NCBI GenBank assembly: GCA_900617975.1
Contig: UZAE01012436.1
Coordinates: 1 to 23,756, forward strand
Reading direction: 5' to 3'
DNA: 23,756 nucleotides
From: Rodentolepis nana
Lineage: Eukaryota > Platyhelminthes > Cestoda > Cyclophyllidea > Hymenolepididae
Positions within the stretch are counted from its first letter, which is position 1, and every line of letters starts with the position of its first letter. Below the pieces are notes generated by a model that saw nothing but the letters and a program-made list of their open reading frames with translations, made no database searches and had not been told where the DNA came from. Shown in pieces: positions 1 through 10,200 of this stretch. A program made the translations under genes and the position numbers.

Positions 1-389
1 GCTTCTCATACAGGATCAAGGCCTTTTCTTTGATAAGGGAACATATTGTGGTGCTTCCTGTAACTAAGAGCATTGCATCAATGGGTGTTGATTTTATCCC
101 TCCAGTAATTAGTCGTAATGCTTTGTTGTGTGCCTTCTCGAGTGGTTTGAGAGTCACCTCTGTGGCTGTAATGAGTGGCTCACAGCAATACAACATTATT
201 GGCTGAATAAACATCTTGTAAGTGGTGTTGAGGGTTGAGCGTGCACAGCCTCATACGCTACCAGCAAGACGCTTCAGTACATTTAGTCTATTGGAGACTC
301 GATCTGCTATTTTAACAATGTGACTTTTCCACGTTAGCTTTGTGTCAAAAGTCATTCCGAGATATGTGAATTCATTGCTTTTTTCTAGG
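1..389 (-). pseudogene. LINE post-RT (thumb and C-terminal) region, partial
   Basis: The minus strand encodes NEFTYLGMTFDTKLTWKSHI (about 310-370), the thumb motif of jockey-like elements, and then an arginine- and leucine-rich stretch. Near the window edge it reads LRLITGGIKSTPIDAMLL and then SLIKEKALILYEK, which matches the 'R-L-I-T-G-x-x-x-S-T-P' segment typical after the RT. A TGA near 250 interrupts it. The element continues beyond base 1. Confidence 0.75.
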
Positions 390-1351
390 GTAGTATCCGT
401 ATACCTTAGAGAGCGGGTTTATGCTGTGATGGGCCAAAGAAAAAGTTTGGAATGCAGTTTTTGCGGTGTTGATTACCATTTTATTGTTGTCGCACCAGTT
501 TGCTAGTAGTTTAAGTGCACCATTAAGAGCACTTTCTGTCCTCTCCTGAGCGTTTTTCTTAGCTGCGGAATACCATAGAACAAGATCATCTGCATAAAGT
601 AAGTACTTGATGCCCGTGACTGTCTATACCGATTCGGCTATGTCATTGATGAAGACATGAAAAGAGTGCAGCTTGCGACAGCTCCCTATGGAAGACCTGT
701 TTGTAAAAAATTGGATTTTGATAGAGCATCACCGTATCTGACTTTACCCGATCTTTGTCCAATGAATGCTTTTATCCAGCTTAGCATATTATGTTTAATA
801 CCAATCTTTCCCAATTTCAGAATTATCTTCTTTTTCCATACTAAGTGATATGCTGATTTGAAATCGACGAAAACAGCCGTAAGGGTATTTCATGCATCAA
901 GGGCATCATTGATGTGTTGGGAGAAAGTGGCTACATGTTGGTTCGTTGATCTTTGTGGCCTAAAACCTGCCTGTTGACTCCTAAGAATATTGTTGGTCTC
1001 AAAGAACCAGTTCAGATTCCTGTTAACCATTCTTTCCATAAGTCTAGCCAGCACACTTGTGAGGGAGATTGGTCTATAGTTGTCAAGTTTGCTAGGGTCT
1101 TTGCCCTTTTTTGGTACTGGTATTACTATAGCAACTTTCCATTGGTTAAGTACGAGACTGGTCTTCCAGATTTTGTTGAAAAGCGTCAAAATTGTTTCCT
1201 TGTCTTTTGGTTTCATTCTAATTAGAAATTCCGGATGAATACCGTCTTTGCCAGGAGACTTCTTGCACTTTAACTGTTTTTTCGCAGCATTAAGTTTGCA
1301 AGGTCTGAATGGTTCAGTAAGTACATTATTTGGTGTTGCTATGTCTTGCAT
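390..1351 (-). pseudogene. LINE reverse transcriptase domain, broken
   Basis: The reverse transcriptase would copy element RNA into DNA at the nicked target. An open stretch from 1351 to 893 carries KKSPGKDGIHPEFL, the block YRPISLTSVLARLMERM and QQAGFRPQRSTNQHVA. A stop (TGA, about 893) precedes motif A VFVDFKSAYHLVW. Motif B reads GLP-stop-GAVAS, with TAG where Gln is expected, and a frameshift near 650 is needed to reach HVFINDIAES. The catalytic LYADDLVLWY is intact (about 570-600). The sequence continues to KLLANWCDNNKMVINTAKT, then shifts again near 385. Identification as RT is secure; it cannot be functional. Confidence 0.9.
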
Positions 1352-1439
1352 AATTTCACCAAACTGTCTTACTTGTATCTTTAAATCTCTTGAAGATTTT
1401 CTGACAAAGGGTTTTTCTTTTGCTTGTGAGAATAGAACC

Positions 1440-1974
1440 TCGCATAGTAGTTAGCTATTTTGGAGTCGGTGGTAAGCAGTTTGTTTTTAAACGTGTTGGT
1501 TCTTTCTTGGGTCTTTCCCTGTTGTTTTGGAGGTTACCCAGGACTCTGAAAGTGCGTTGGCTATCATTTTGATAGTTGACAATTGAGATGAACTTGTCAA
1601 AGGAAGTCTGTTCAGCTTGTAAGATGGCTTGCCTTAGGACAGCCGAATGCTGTCTCCAGGCTTGTACGTCTTCTGTTCTTCCAATCTGATCAGCAGTGTT
1701 GCGAAGGGCGTCCCTCTTTCTTTTCAGTTCCTCAAGGTGTTTAGACCACAACACTCGATCGGTGTTTAGTCTTGCCTCGGGGAATAGTTTTCTTTGCACA
1801 TCTGATCATAATATTCGTGATATCAGTGCAAAGTTTATCAGGGTGTTGGTTGAAGTTGATGAGACTTGTGTGAAGTTCATTCACTAAAAGGTTTGTGAAT
1901 CTAGGCCAGTCAGCATTCTTGAAGTTCCATGATAGCTTAGTTGGCACTTTCCATGTCATGCTTTTGCTGCTCAT
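1440..1974 (-). pseudogene. LINE linker between endonuclease and reverse transcriptase
   Basis: Two overlapping reading frames make up the charged linker. The upstream part contains LSWNFKNADWPRFTNLL and HPDKLCTDITNIM, then KKTIPRG, the usual order of this element class just after the endonuclease. The next part, in a different frame from about 1799, holds LKRKRDALRNTADQIGR, EDVQAWRQHSAVLRQAI and a Phe-rich tail, which corresponds to the helical W-x-R region before the RT. The frame change between the two parts marks a mutation. Confidence 0.7.
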
Positions 1975-2607
1975 GTTAATACTAGCAATGACAGGTTTGT
2001 GTCCAGAACCAGGATCGTCAATTATTTTGTGGCGTGTATGCTCGCTGATGTCTCTTGAAGCCAGGAGTAAGTCAGGAGTTTAGCAAGTCTTCAATTTCCT
2101 TTCCAGCTATGTTTGTATTCTTATAGCCCTATCTAATAGAATGGGCGTTGAAGTCGCATAGTACTACAGTTTTTTTGTGAGATGTTCAGAAAATCAAAGT
2201 TGGGACTATTCTGGGGGGATTTTAAACTGCATATATCTTGAAGTGTTTCTGACATTTTCAAACATTTAATCTGATTATTTCACATTTGTCTTGTGTCGAG
2301 CCCATACTCTTGATTAGATCGTAGTGTGATGTAAGTCCTTCTTTTACTCTGGTCAGAATTTTACTTGCAACTTGCCAGTGTTTAGGTAGATTGTACAGGG
2401 TGTAATCTGGGAATTGGAAGTACTTCAGTTTGTCTTCCGAAAGGTTTGCTTCCATAATTGTGAATATGTCTACATTAAAGGTTTGTAGGATTTTCTGTAC
2501 TTGGATCTTTTTGTCCATGACATCTTTCCAGCATTCCTCTGGAGGATCTGAAGACGTTGTGATTTGCCCTGACGAGGGCTCTTATAGCCTTTTTTCAAGC
2601 TTTTCAT
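1975..2607 (-). pseudogene. LINE endonuclease domain, broken
   Basis: N-terminal endonuclease of the element, which would nick the target DNA for target-primed reverse transcription. An opening block close to RLQILQRNAGKMS shifts frame near 2518 into KKIQVQKILQTFNVDIFTIM, the usual start of jockey-type endonucleases. The block VVLCDFNAHS (about 2139-2165) matches the conserved DFNAH motif, and a TAG follows soon after. The expected SDH catalytic triplet near the domain end reads SGH in GSGHKPVIASI (about 1990-2010). The acidic residue is therefore lost, one more sign that the copy is inactive. Confidence 0.75.
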
Positions 2608-2628
2608 AATAAATCGAAGTCAAATCAA

Positions 2629-2819
2629 ATGCCGAGTGATATAATTTTTTGCCGTACGAAGATACGTTGTCCAAATTGCACCATGTGGAGGTAAGTCTAT
2701 CGCGCACCCCGTGGCTAAATTATTGCAGTGTTCTAAATTTGGCTCTCAATAATTATTGCATTCTAGCAGTATTCAATTCGAAATTTGATCAACGCAGGAG
2801 TGACAACGTGCTCTCATGA
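2629..2819 (+). CDS. Possible tiny two-exon gene, 50 residues (doubtful)
   Basis: An ATG at 2629 opens a 62-nt exon ending TGGAG at 2690. An ideal donor GTAAGT (2691) and acceptor ATTGCAG (ends 2728) bound a 38-nt intron. The second exon (2729-2819) stays in frame to TGA. The product would begin MPSDIIFCRTKIRCPNCTMW, with a CPNC pair, and end in DQRRSDNVLS. It starts only 22 nt from the retrotransposon ORF2 start on the other strand. No family was recognised and no promoter was seen. The ideal splice signals and the frame closure are the only support, so it may be chance. Confidence 0.2.
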
Positions 2820-4050
2820 GTTTGCTAAGGCGTAATGAAATTGAAGACAAAGACGAGGTCACAGTTTTGATTGAAGTGAAGAATAATTCACTCAATGCCT
2901 GTTTCACATGAATTGTCATGGATAAATAAATCTGGTTATCGTGGTGGGTACGGTTAAAGGGATGGTATTGAGTCAGTGAGCGTGAGGATGAGAGCGATAG
3001 ACAATGAGTGCCAACATTATTGCAGTCAAAGGTGTATCGTACATCACTGATGAATTTCAAACTGAAAATTTGCTAACATTAATGAACCTTTATCACCTTC
3101 AACTAGCTGGTGATGTATTGGTGCAACTAAAGTGATGTAAGCCCATTCAAGATTAGACGAAATTGACTGACTGTTAGTCAGATATCGAGCAGTTGTCAGG
3201 CAAATACGAAAGTACGTTTCTTGAAGGAGGAAGAGGAAGAAAAGAAGAGAACGAATTATTCAGTCTGGAATTACAAGGTGAAATGATGTTACCCCACTCC
3301 ATATAGGTAGTGGCACAAAGTGTCTCAATACTAGACATCAAGAACCTCTTCATTGGACATTAAGTCCGGGCACAGGTAAAGCCGACTCTTCTTCAAATGA
3401 CAATTGAGGCAACGAAACTCAACTTTTGTATATGTTAAAAAGATAATTCAATGTGCCACATGTTAAAATGTGTTCTTGTTCAATTTGTTAGTTTTTTTTT
3501 ATTAATCAAGCATAACTAATTTAGTAAACATTTGCTAATTTACGTTCAAATTATAAATATTAAATTTTTACCGTCCAAGAATACAACTATTCAAAACTAA
3601 ATTCAAGTGGACAACTTATTACATTCTTCTTAATTTTTTCATTTTGCGCTGTTCTTATTACTCTTGGCGTTATTGTGTAGGTAATAACTATAATGTTTTT
3701 TGGTCTTGTTTAAATAAATCATTTCTTGATACGCCTTTTAATATTTGTAAATGGGCTAATATTGCTCAATTAAATCTTTGCTTTTTCAGTTCTTGATAAA
3801 AATAAATGGAAATTTTATTCGATTTGTGAATTTTAAGCTTGTCTAATATATTGCATAGTTAGTCAGTTCAAATTAATTTTTTTTAATATTAATAATACAT
3901 GTCCGGAATGACTACATTTCTAAATAGACACTTTTATTGGAATCCTGTTAAATTCTACTTTGTTAAGAAATACATTTTTCCATTTTAAATTTCTGAATAT
4001 CGCACAGCAACATTATGCTAACTATTGACGGCGAATAATTCCGATCTCAC
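2820..4050. other. Stretch without a supported gene
   Basis: AT-rich DNA next to the retrotransposon. The longest reading frame here (minus, 2773-3060) gives a Ser/His-rich peptide without family motifs, signal peptide or splice signals. No Cys-knuckle ORF1 of the LINE, tRNA or simple repeat array was recognised. Confidence 0.5.
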
Positions 4051-5798
4051 CTTGACTAAAACCTGTAGTTTCAACAACTAGAATCAATTCCATATGTAAT
4101 TGCAAAGCTTATACCTCTCGAATCTGATCACAAACTTTGTGCAAGATAATCTCAAATGAAACAATAGGACATTTACGAGGTATGTTTGATCTAAAGAAAA
4201 GCAGAGATTTCAGTCAGATAGTTCCAAAGTCAGATTTGTGTCCCTACAAATTTCACTTAAGTTGAATTTATTGTGAAAATTCAACACGATTTTGTAAAGG
4301 GCCTCGTTGGTTGTGGTTCTAAAGGGAATGCTTTTACGCATACCACGGCTTGCCACTGAACAGAACCCTTTCTCTCGACTTTTAATTATATAAAACAGGC
4401 AATATGGAGAAAGTAACTAAATATTTAGTATCAAATGCTAAAGCGTTTACTTATGCTTGTCTTAAACTTAATAACACAATCGATTCACTCGACCTGGAAA
4501 TTGGTCCAACTAAAGCGATTTCACTTTTCCTATCAGTCCTCTACTAGCAAAAAATTGAAACTATAGAATTAAACTATTCCATCAGTTTGCATGACATAAG
4601 TTTTGCAGTGACCACGGCTGCTATTGTAACATGATAGGAGAGGAGCGTTTAAGCCACATTCCGACTAAGGAAATTTGAAGAAGTCAACTGTGACAAACTG
4701 TTCGTCCCTAATTTCTTTCACATTCAAAAATCGCTTTCTAATGCGACCGCGATAACCTTAATTATGCACTTCCTGTTAGTTTCGTTGTTTTAATAATTGT
4801 TTTTGCAAGTTTAGAAATAACTTGGTCTGCATGTTTAAATTGCTATGATTTTAGCTTTAGCATAAAAAAAGTTCTATAAATTGATGTAAAAACACTGAAT
4901 TCATTAAAGTTTGAATCTATTACCTTGATCATCAATCATCAGTCCGAACGGAGTATCACATATAAGTGCTGAAAGTTCAAAATGCCGCGATGCTGTCAAA
5001 TCGATCTCAAGTAGATGAATAGCTTACTTGCATGGAAATTAAATCATTGTTAACGAAGTTTCCATCAATTTAATGAAGCTATATGAATTTGAACTAGCCA
5101 GTTTTTATTTTGTGACTGTAAGAAGATAGCGAAAAGTGGACTGAATCCATATATTGGGGAAAAATTGCTCCATTTTGTCGGACCCATTGATTATATCAAG
5201 GTTAGCTTGGCATGGTGAATACATCCAACATTGTTCTTCAAGTATTTTATGAGTAGCACTGCATATTCTACAAGTCAATCACTTATGAGAAATAAAAATT
5301 CGTGCATAACAAGTGAACAACGAATGTTTATTTTTTCGAAACGGTTGAGTCATTCATTATTCGCCAAAAAATTCATATGCATTGCAAATTCATTTCATTC
5401 AACTGAAATTAAAGTTTTAGAATATATTCTAGCCTAAAAAAGACCACATTGCATAGTGCTCTAATTATTTATTATGGTAATATTCACAGAACCAAAGGGA
5501 GATAATCCCACTATATGAGTATTAACATCTACAATTTTAGACTGAATTAATGTAATTAAATCATCACTTTGATAATATAAAAAAGTATTTAGACCCGATG
5601 CATCATTGTTTGAGTAAAAGACTCAGTCATTATTAAGCTCTAATGCAATTTAACACATTTTACTAAATATCATCACAGTAAATAGGGGGATACTTTCTGA
5701 AACAACGCAATATTTCCATGTACTTCTCCAGTCCCCTTGCTCAGTTCGATTCAGTAAAAAGGGAGGTTGGTTTGCCATATTGGAAATACAATACACAT
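4051..5798 (-). CDS. Candidate exons of a third micro-exon-type gene (partial)
   Basis: Three candidate exons share the design of the duplicated gene: lengths are multiples of three, with phase 1 at both ends. Exon a (5664-5798, 135 nt) follows acceptor GATTTTAG and reads VYCISNMANQPPFLLN, then RTEQGDWRSTWKYCVVSESI. Its donor GTAAAA is weak. Exon b (4924-4968, 45 nt) lies between CTTTCAG and GTAATA and reads LICDTPFGLMIDDQ. Exon c (4051-4077, 27 nt) lies between TTCTAG and GTGAGA and reads VETTGFSQ. Joining a, b and c keeps the frame. The start and stop exons were not found. No second copy exists here to test it, so the model may be partly chance or a decayed relative of the duplicated gene. 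Confidence 0.3.
5105..5267 (-). CDS. Open exon-like reading frame, unknown protein
   Basis: After acceptor GACTTGTAG (minus, next to 5267) the frame stays open for 53 codons to TAA at 5105-5107. Its core reads EEQCWMYSPCQANLDIINGS, followed by DKMEQFFPNIWIQSTFRYLL. The composition is protein-like, with a Cys pair. Its entry phase (2) does not fit the candidate exons on either side (phase 1), so it would be an alternative 3' exon or belong to another transcript. No family is recognised. Confidence 0.25.
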
Positions 5799-6829
5799 CT
5801 AAAATCAATTAAATTGAGTTGCGTATGTTTCAGCAATATTTTAAATAAAATAAACACAGAAATGTATTATATTTCAAAAGATTCTGATATGGGCCTCTAA
5901 ATCGAATGACATAATCTAGTGATTCCAAGCATTTATTACATCAATTAAGCTAATCAAGTAACACCATGTGTAGTCTGAATGGCATATAAGCACACCACTT
6001 GCCACTTTTTCATCGAGAATTGAATTTAAGTGAAAACTGCTTGGCGCACAGCACAATAATTGCTGCAACGAATATCACAGTATTGATTTACCAGTTTGAC
6101 TTCGCACAATTTTCAGTGTCCTCATCCCTTAATTAGATGCTTAAGAGCGGTGGAAATGATCAGCAATTGATTTTATTCATGTTTGTCGATATTTTACAAT
6201 TTAGAGTCCAACTGTTACATATTGGAATTTTTCCCCATAGAATTTGGGGAAATTATAAATGTCTTCTAAAATACTCAAACCAAATTTTGTTAATTTAAAA
6301 GCCAGTCAGTGGTATGCCTTTTAATCCTTGCTGTTTATATCTGCGTTTATTGAGTTCTGTGAGTTGTTAAAAAATCGATTGTAGCATGAATGTGGAATGG
6401 TAAGGAACAACCTTTTGTAAATATGCTCAAACAGCCAAATAAAGAAATGCCAAAGTAACACCCAAAAATAAACTAATTTGCCAAATAAATTAAATAGGCA
6501 TTTCCATGATCAAGGATGATTACAACTCAGATGACGTTAACGAGAGGAGATATTTGAGCACAGACAGTGTAACCTTCTAGTAGGGGAGTGTCATTTAGAC
6601 TCGCTTAATTGCTAACTCGCAGACAACTGTAACTATACACGTTAAAGAATGGTTTGAAATAAAATTTTGGGATAATGGTTCAGTAATAATTGCAAAACAG
6701 ATGACTAATATATTTAAAGGCTAGTTTGCACACTTTTATTATTGTACAAATCATAGGTCGCTTTGTTTCACCTGTTTGATATGGAGTAATCGGCTAGTTG
6801 GGCAGTATGAAATTTACATTTAATATATT
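5799..6829. other. Stretch without a supported gene
   Basis: AT-rich DNA between the third candidate gene and the first duplication copy. A phase-compatible 36-nt exon-like segment (6085-6125, minus, donor GTAAATC) and a short ATG frame near 5960-6000 (minus) were seen. Neither has a good acceptor or a confirming copy. They could be 5' exons of the candidate gene at 4051-5798. Confidence 0.4.
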
Positions 6830-7142
6830 TGCATATTATTGCAAAACCTTACAAATTTGAAATATATAATAATCGAGTTTTGATCTCGCTGAATTCGGTA
6901 ATTTCTTTGAGCTATTTAATATTTATTTTGGGTGCATAAATAGAGATCTTCAATAATTTAGCAATTTATTGATTTAATTAAGTATGATATTAAATTCAAC
7001 ATCATGAAGACAACTTCTCCAAAGCATAATTTTCATTTTATTTGACAATTTATAATGATATATTTGATTCTTTATATTAGTGTGAAAAGTTGTGCAAATG
7101 CAATATTAACCAGAGAGACGAAATTCGAAATTTATTAGATCA

Positions 7143-7148
7143 TTTATT
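7143..7148 (-). terminator. Probable poly(A) signal of duplicated gene, copy 1
   Basis: AATAAA on the minus strand, 99 nt past the stop codon of the terminal exon. The same signal sits 98 nt past the stop in copy 2. A further AATAAA at 6965-6970 is also conserved and could be used instead. Confidence 0.45.
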
Positions 7149-7246
7149 TTTTACATAAAGCAACAAATTATCATTTAAGCTGATATAGCAAATTGTTTCT
7201 TATTTTCTGTTTTCAAAATTAGTTCATTAAAACTGAAATATGCGAT

Positions 7247-10200
7247 TCAGTGAAAAATCCATTGTGACATTCCAACACCAACTAAATGAAGCAAAATCAA
7301 TCTTCAGTGGTTTGCCATAACCAACGTTAGCAACAATTGTAGATATTAATAAAGTCAAATTAACTTGCTTGAGAATAGAGATGCGATTGTGCAACCTTTT
7401 GTGCAGTATTAAATAAATTGAAGATCAAAATTGCATTAAATGAAATCAACCGAATTTAAATTATTTATTGAGATTGAGTATATTAAAAAGAAAGCCGATA
7501 AACTAGAGCATAAATTCAATTAATAGTATGCTACTCAACTACTTAATGTATTTTTAAAATATTCCAATCCACATTCAGACTTACCCTTGCTTGTTGTTGT
7601 TACTTGTTCACATTCTGAAAGATTGTAAAGTTTAAGATTTGTAATTTAATTATTCAGTTTCTGTAGTTGGTTTAATCAAGTAATTGTAATTAAAAACTAG
7701 GCTATTGACAATTTCTTAATGTGTATGGTTCGATCCAATTAAAGGCTATATGGCTCAATGCCTTTCAGAAGATATGACTTCATGGCAATTCCTTGCAATA
7801 TAATCAGTGAAATACATTAATAAATTTATTGAGTAGAACTTAATTAAGCAAATGCAAGTTATTGTCTCGTTTGGATAGCTAGTCAATAAAATGGAACGTT
7901 ATAAGCAAAGTCATACTTAATGGTTCAAATCAATTAATACCTAAAGTGTATTCACTTAAGTAATGTGAAATTTTTTTGAATTCTAAGCAGACAGAAAATG
8001 TGCTAATCAAAATTATTCCATATGAAAACGAAGGCCCTAAATTTAAAATCTATATGTGTTTTTGAAAGTGACAAATTTGGGCTTCATCATTTACACTCAC
8101 CATTGCTTGTTGTCGTAAGTTGCCCGTATTCTGAAAAAATTACAGTGATTCTTTTAGACACAATTTTTGTTGCAAAAAGATGTCTTTATTTTTTCTTAAT
8201 CAATTTGAAAATATATTTTTATATTTTGTTCTTATTCATATGATCTTATTGAATGCTGAATAAGTAGTAAATAAAATGTTGATTGATGGAGAAGATTATA
8301 AATTAAATTTCATCAAAGTACAGTTCAGGCAAATAAAAAATAGTTAGAAGTAGAAGATATAACTTAAAATAAACACTTTGAAATAATTTCAATGATAAAT
8401 AATATACATATTCACGCGAAACATAATAAAAAAATTGTTCGTTTTAATCCAACATTTTTAGGTACAATAATCAAAGTAAAAGAAAGCAATTCCAATATTC
8501 GTTATGAAAAAGCATGTCATGCGTCAAACGGATAATCACTAATACGGCTCTAAAGCATTTATAATATGAATTTAGGCCTAAATTAGCATAGTTGGCTTTA
8601 TATTTCATTAATAATTGATCGAGGATGTATTGTATTTAGTCCATCTTCTAATGTTAATGCCGATATGCTTCGCAAAATCTTAATGAGCATGATAAATATT
8701 ATGCCATTGAATAAATTACAATTGATTTCGATAATGGTGTTTGGACAATTTAGTTTTTCAAGAAATATATCGCATTTAAACTTGAAAGATATATTTTATC
8801 TAAATTTCAAGGGGTAAATTTTCAAATTCAAACAACAGTAATATTAGAGCAAAAGAAATAAAACCAACTTTCGCAATCCGTAATATCAGGTGACACACCT
8901 AAACGGAACATATGATTTATTGAGAATGATTAATCAATATCCTTATATACACACATATTCAAAATCGACATACCGCCTATTTCCCAATAGATACTGATTC
9001 CCACAAACGAATTTCCCACTACTGCGTGAAAATGTGTGCTCGTTTCATTTCCTTCTCGATGATATTCAAGTGCATAATCCATCTGATCCCTTTCGGCGTT
9101 TTCATTGAAGTTTTCTTAATGATCGAAATACTACCCTTATATAGTTGACATTAAACGATCAATGAAATGTAAAATGACTCACTACAATATTTCTGTGTTT
9201 TATCCTCAAGAAAAATCGCATTTACCCATTCACAAAACGGCTTATTGTTCCTCCGCAAATCCATCTCAAATTGAAAGAAGTACGAATATTATTATTGCAA
9301 TATTAATAGAATTCGTTATAACTTGCATACTTTGGTCAGTCAGTGACATTAATCATGAATTCATAAAAGAATATTAGAACTGAAAATACTTGAACCAACA
9401 ATTCATGATTAGATTTGTAGTAACTTAACCCTCAGAACAAGTTTGCTATTTCGATTAATCTAAAGCATTATTTGATTGAAAGGTAAATTTTTAAGCTAAA
9501 TTGTATCTTAAAGAAATAAAATTTTCAAAGAAAACGTTTTTGTTAAATTGAAAATAGACGCACAGAGAATTTGCTATTTTTGCCTTTAATTGAAAAGTTA
9601 ATTTTAACAGAACTCAGTCCTTCCTCAAATCGGGCAAACGGAAACGACGCTTCGGGCATAATATTTCCTGCAAATAACCGAAAAACAATGTTACAAATAA
9701 TGAAAATTTTGGAATTTAATATAAATATTATAGCATTTGCGTATTAACGCAATGCCCTTTGTTAAATCTAACCTGGTTTAACGGATGGGAATTGACATTT
9801 CGGGACCAATGTGGCAACGCAAACGGCATCGGATCCATAGCGACGCAGTTCTTCGAATCTTGTAACATCATCGATTGTTATAGTTGAGAAACCTTCTGTG
9901 GCAAATGGATAGTTGAAGTGATAAATGCTCAAGGCTAATTCGTACCAGAATGTACACTGCAGGGTTCGCCAATCTTTTTGCCTTCCGAATAACAACTGCC
10001 ATCGAGTATGTCAAATTGAACAAGCCCCCCTTTCTCAATAGCATAGAAAAACTGAAAATTAAAGCAAATAAAAAGCTTATTGCCTCCAACGTCTGCTTAC
10101 ACTCCTTTCATTTGTGGCAAATATTAGAGGTTCTGATTTTCCAATTGGTGTTGCCACGATCCTCGAACAAATTGAATGAGGTAAATCTAAGCCCTCTTTT

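Larger units (their letters stand above)
1..2607 (-). mobile_element. Degraded jockey-type non-LTR retrotransposon (LINE), 3' end outside window
   Basis: Read on the minus strand, the segment gives the ordered parts of a LINE ORF2: apurinic-type endonuclease, linker, reverse transcriptase, and the Cys/His-poor region after the RT. Best landmarks are the RT start KKSPGKDGIHPEFL, the block NYRPISLTS, motif A VFVDFKSAY, the catalytic box YADD, and the thumb-like YLGMTFDTKLTW. The reading frame is broken by several stops and frameshifts, so the copy is dead. The minus-strand ORF2 could start at an ATG at 2607. No ORF1 with CCHC knuckles was seen upstream, so the copy may be 5' truncated. Its 3' end runs off the window. 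Base composition is less AT-rich than the flanks, as expected for an inserted element. Confidence 0.9.

Noticed and set aside
5015..5090. Exon-like segment between CATATAG and GTAAGC on the minus strand
   Set aside because: All three frames contain a stop before the donor.
6085..6125. 36-nt phase 1-1 segment before GTAAATC (minus)
   Set aside because: The acceptor (AATTAAG) is poor and no second copy supports it.
9032..9148. Conserved plus-strand ORF starting MCARFISFSMIFK in both copies
   Set aside because: It is antisense to exon 5; the minus frame has fitting splice sites and phase, so the conservation is explained by that exon.
9868..10089. Minus-strand frames running through introns 1 and 2 (MEAISFLF... 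and ...RQKDWRTL...)
   Set aside because: They read through clear GT...AG introns of 49 and 50 nt; the spliced model keeps one frame with a signal peptide.
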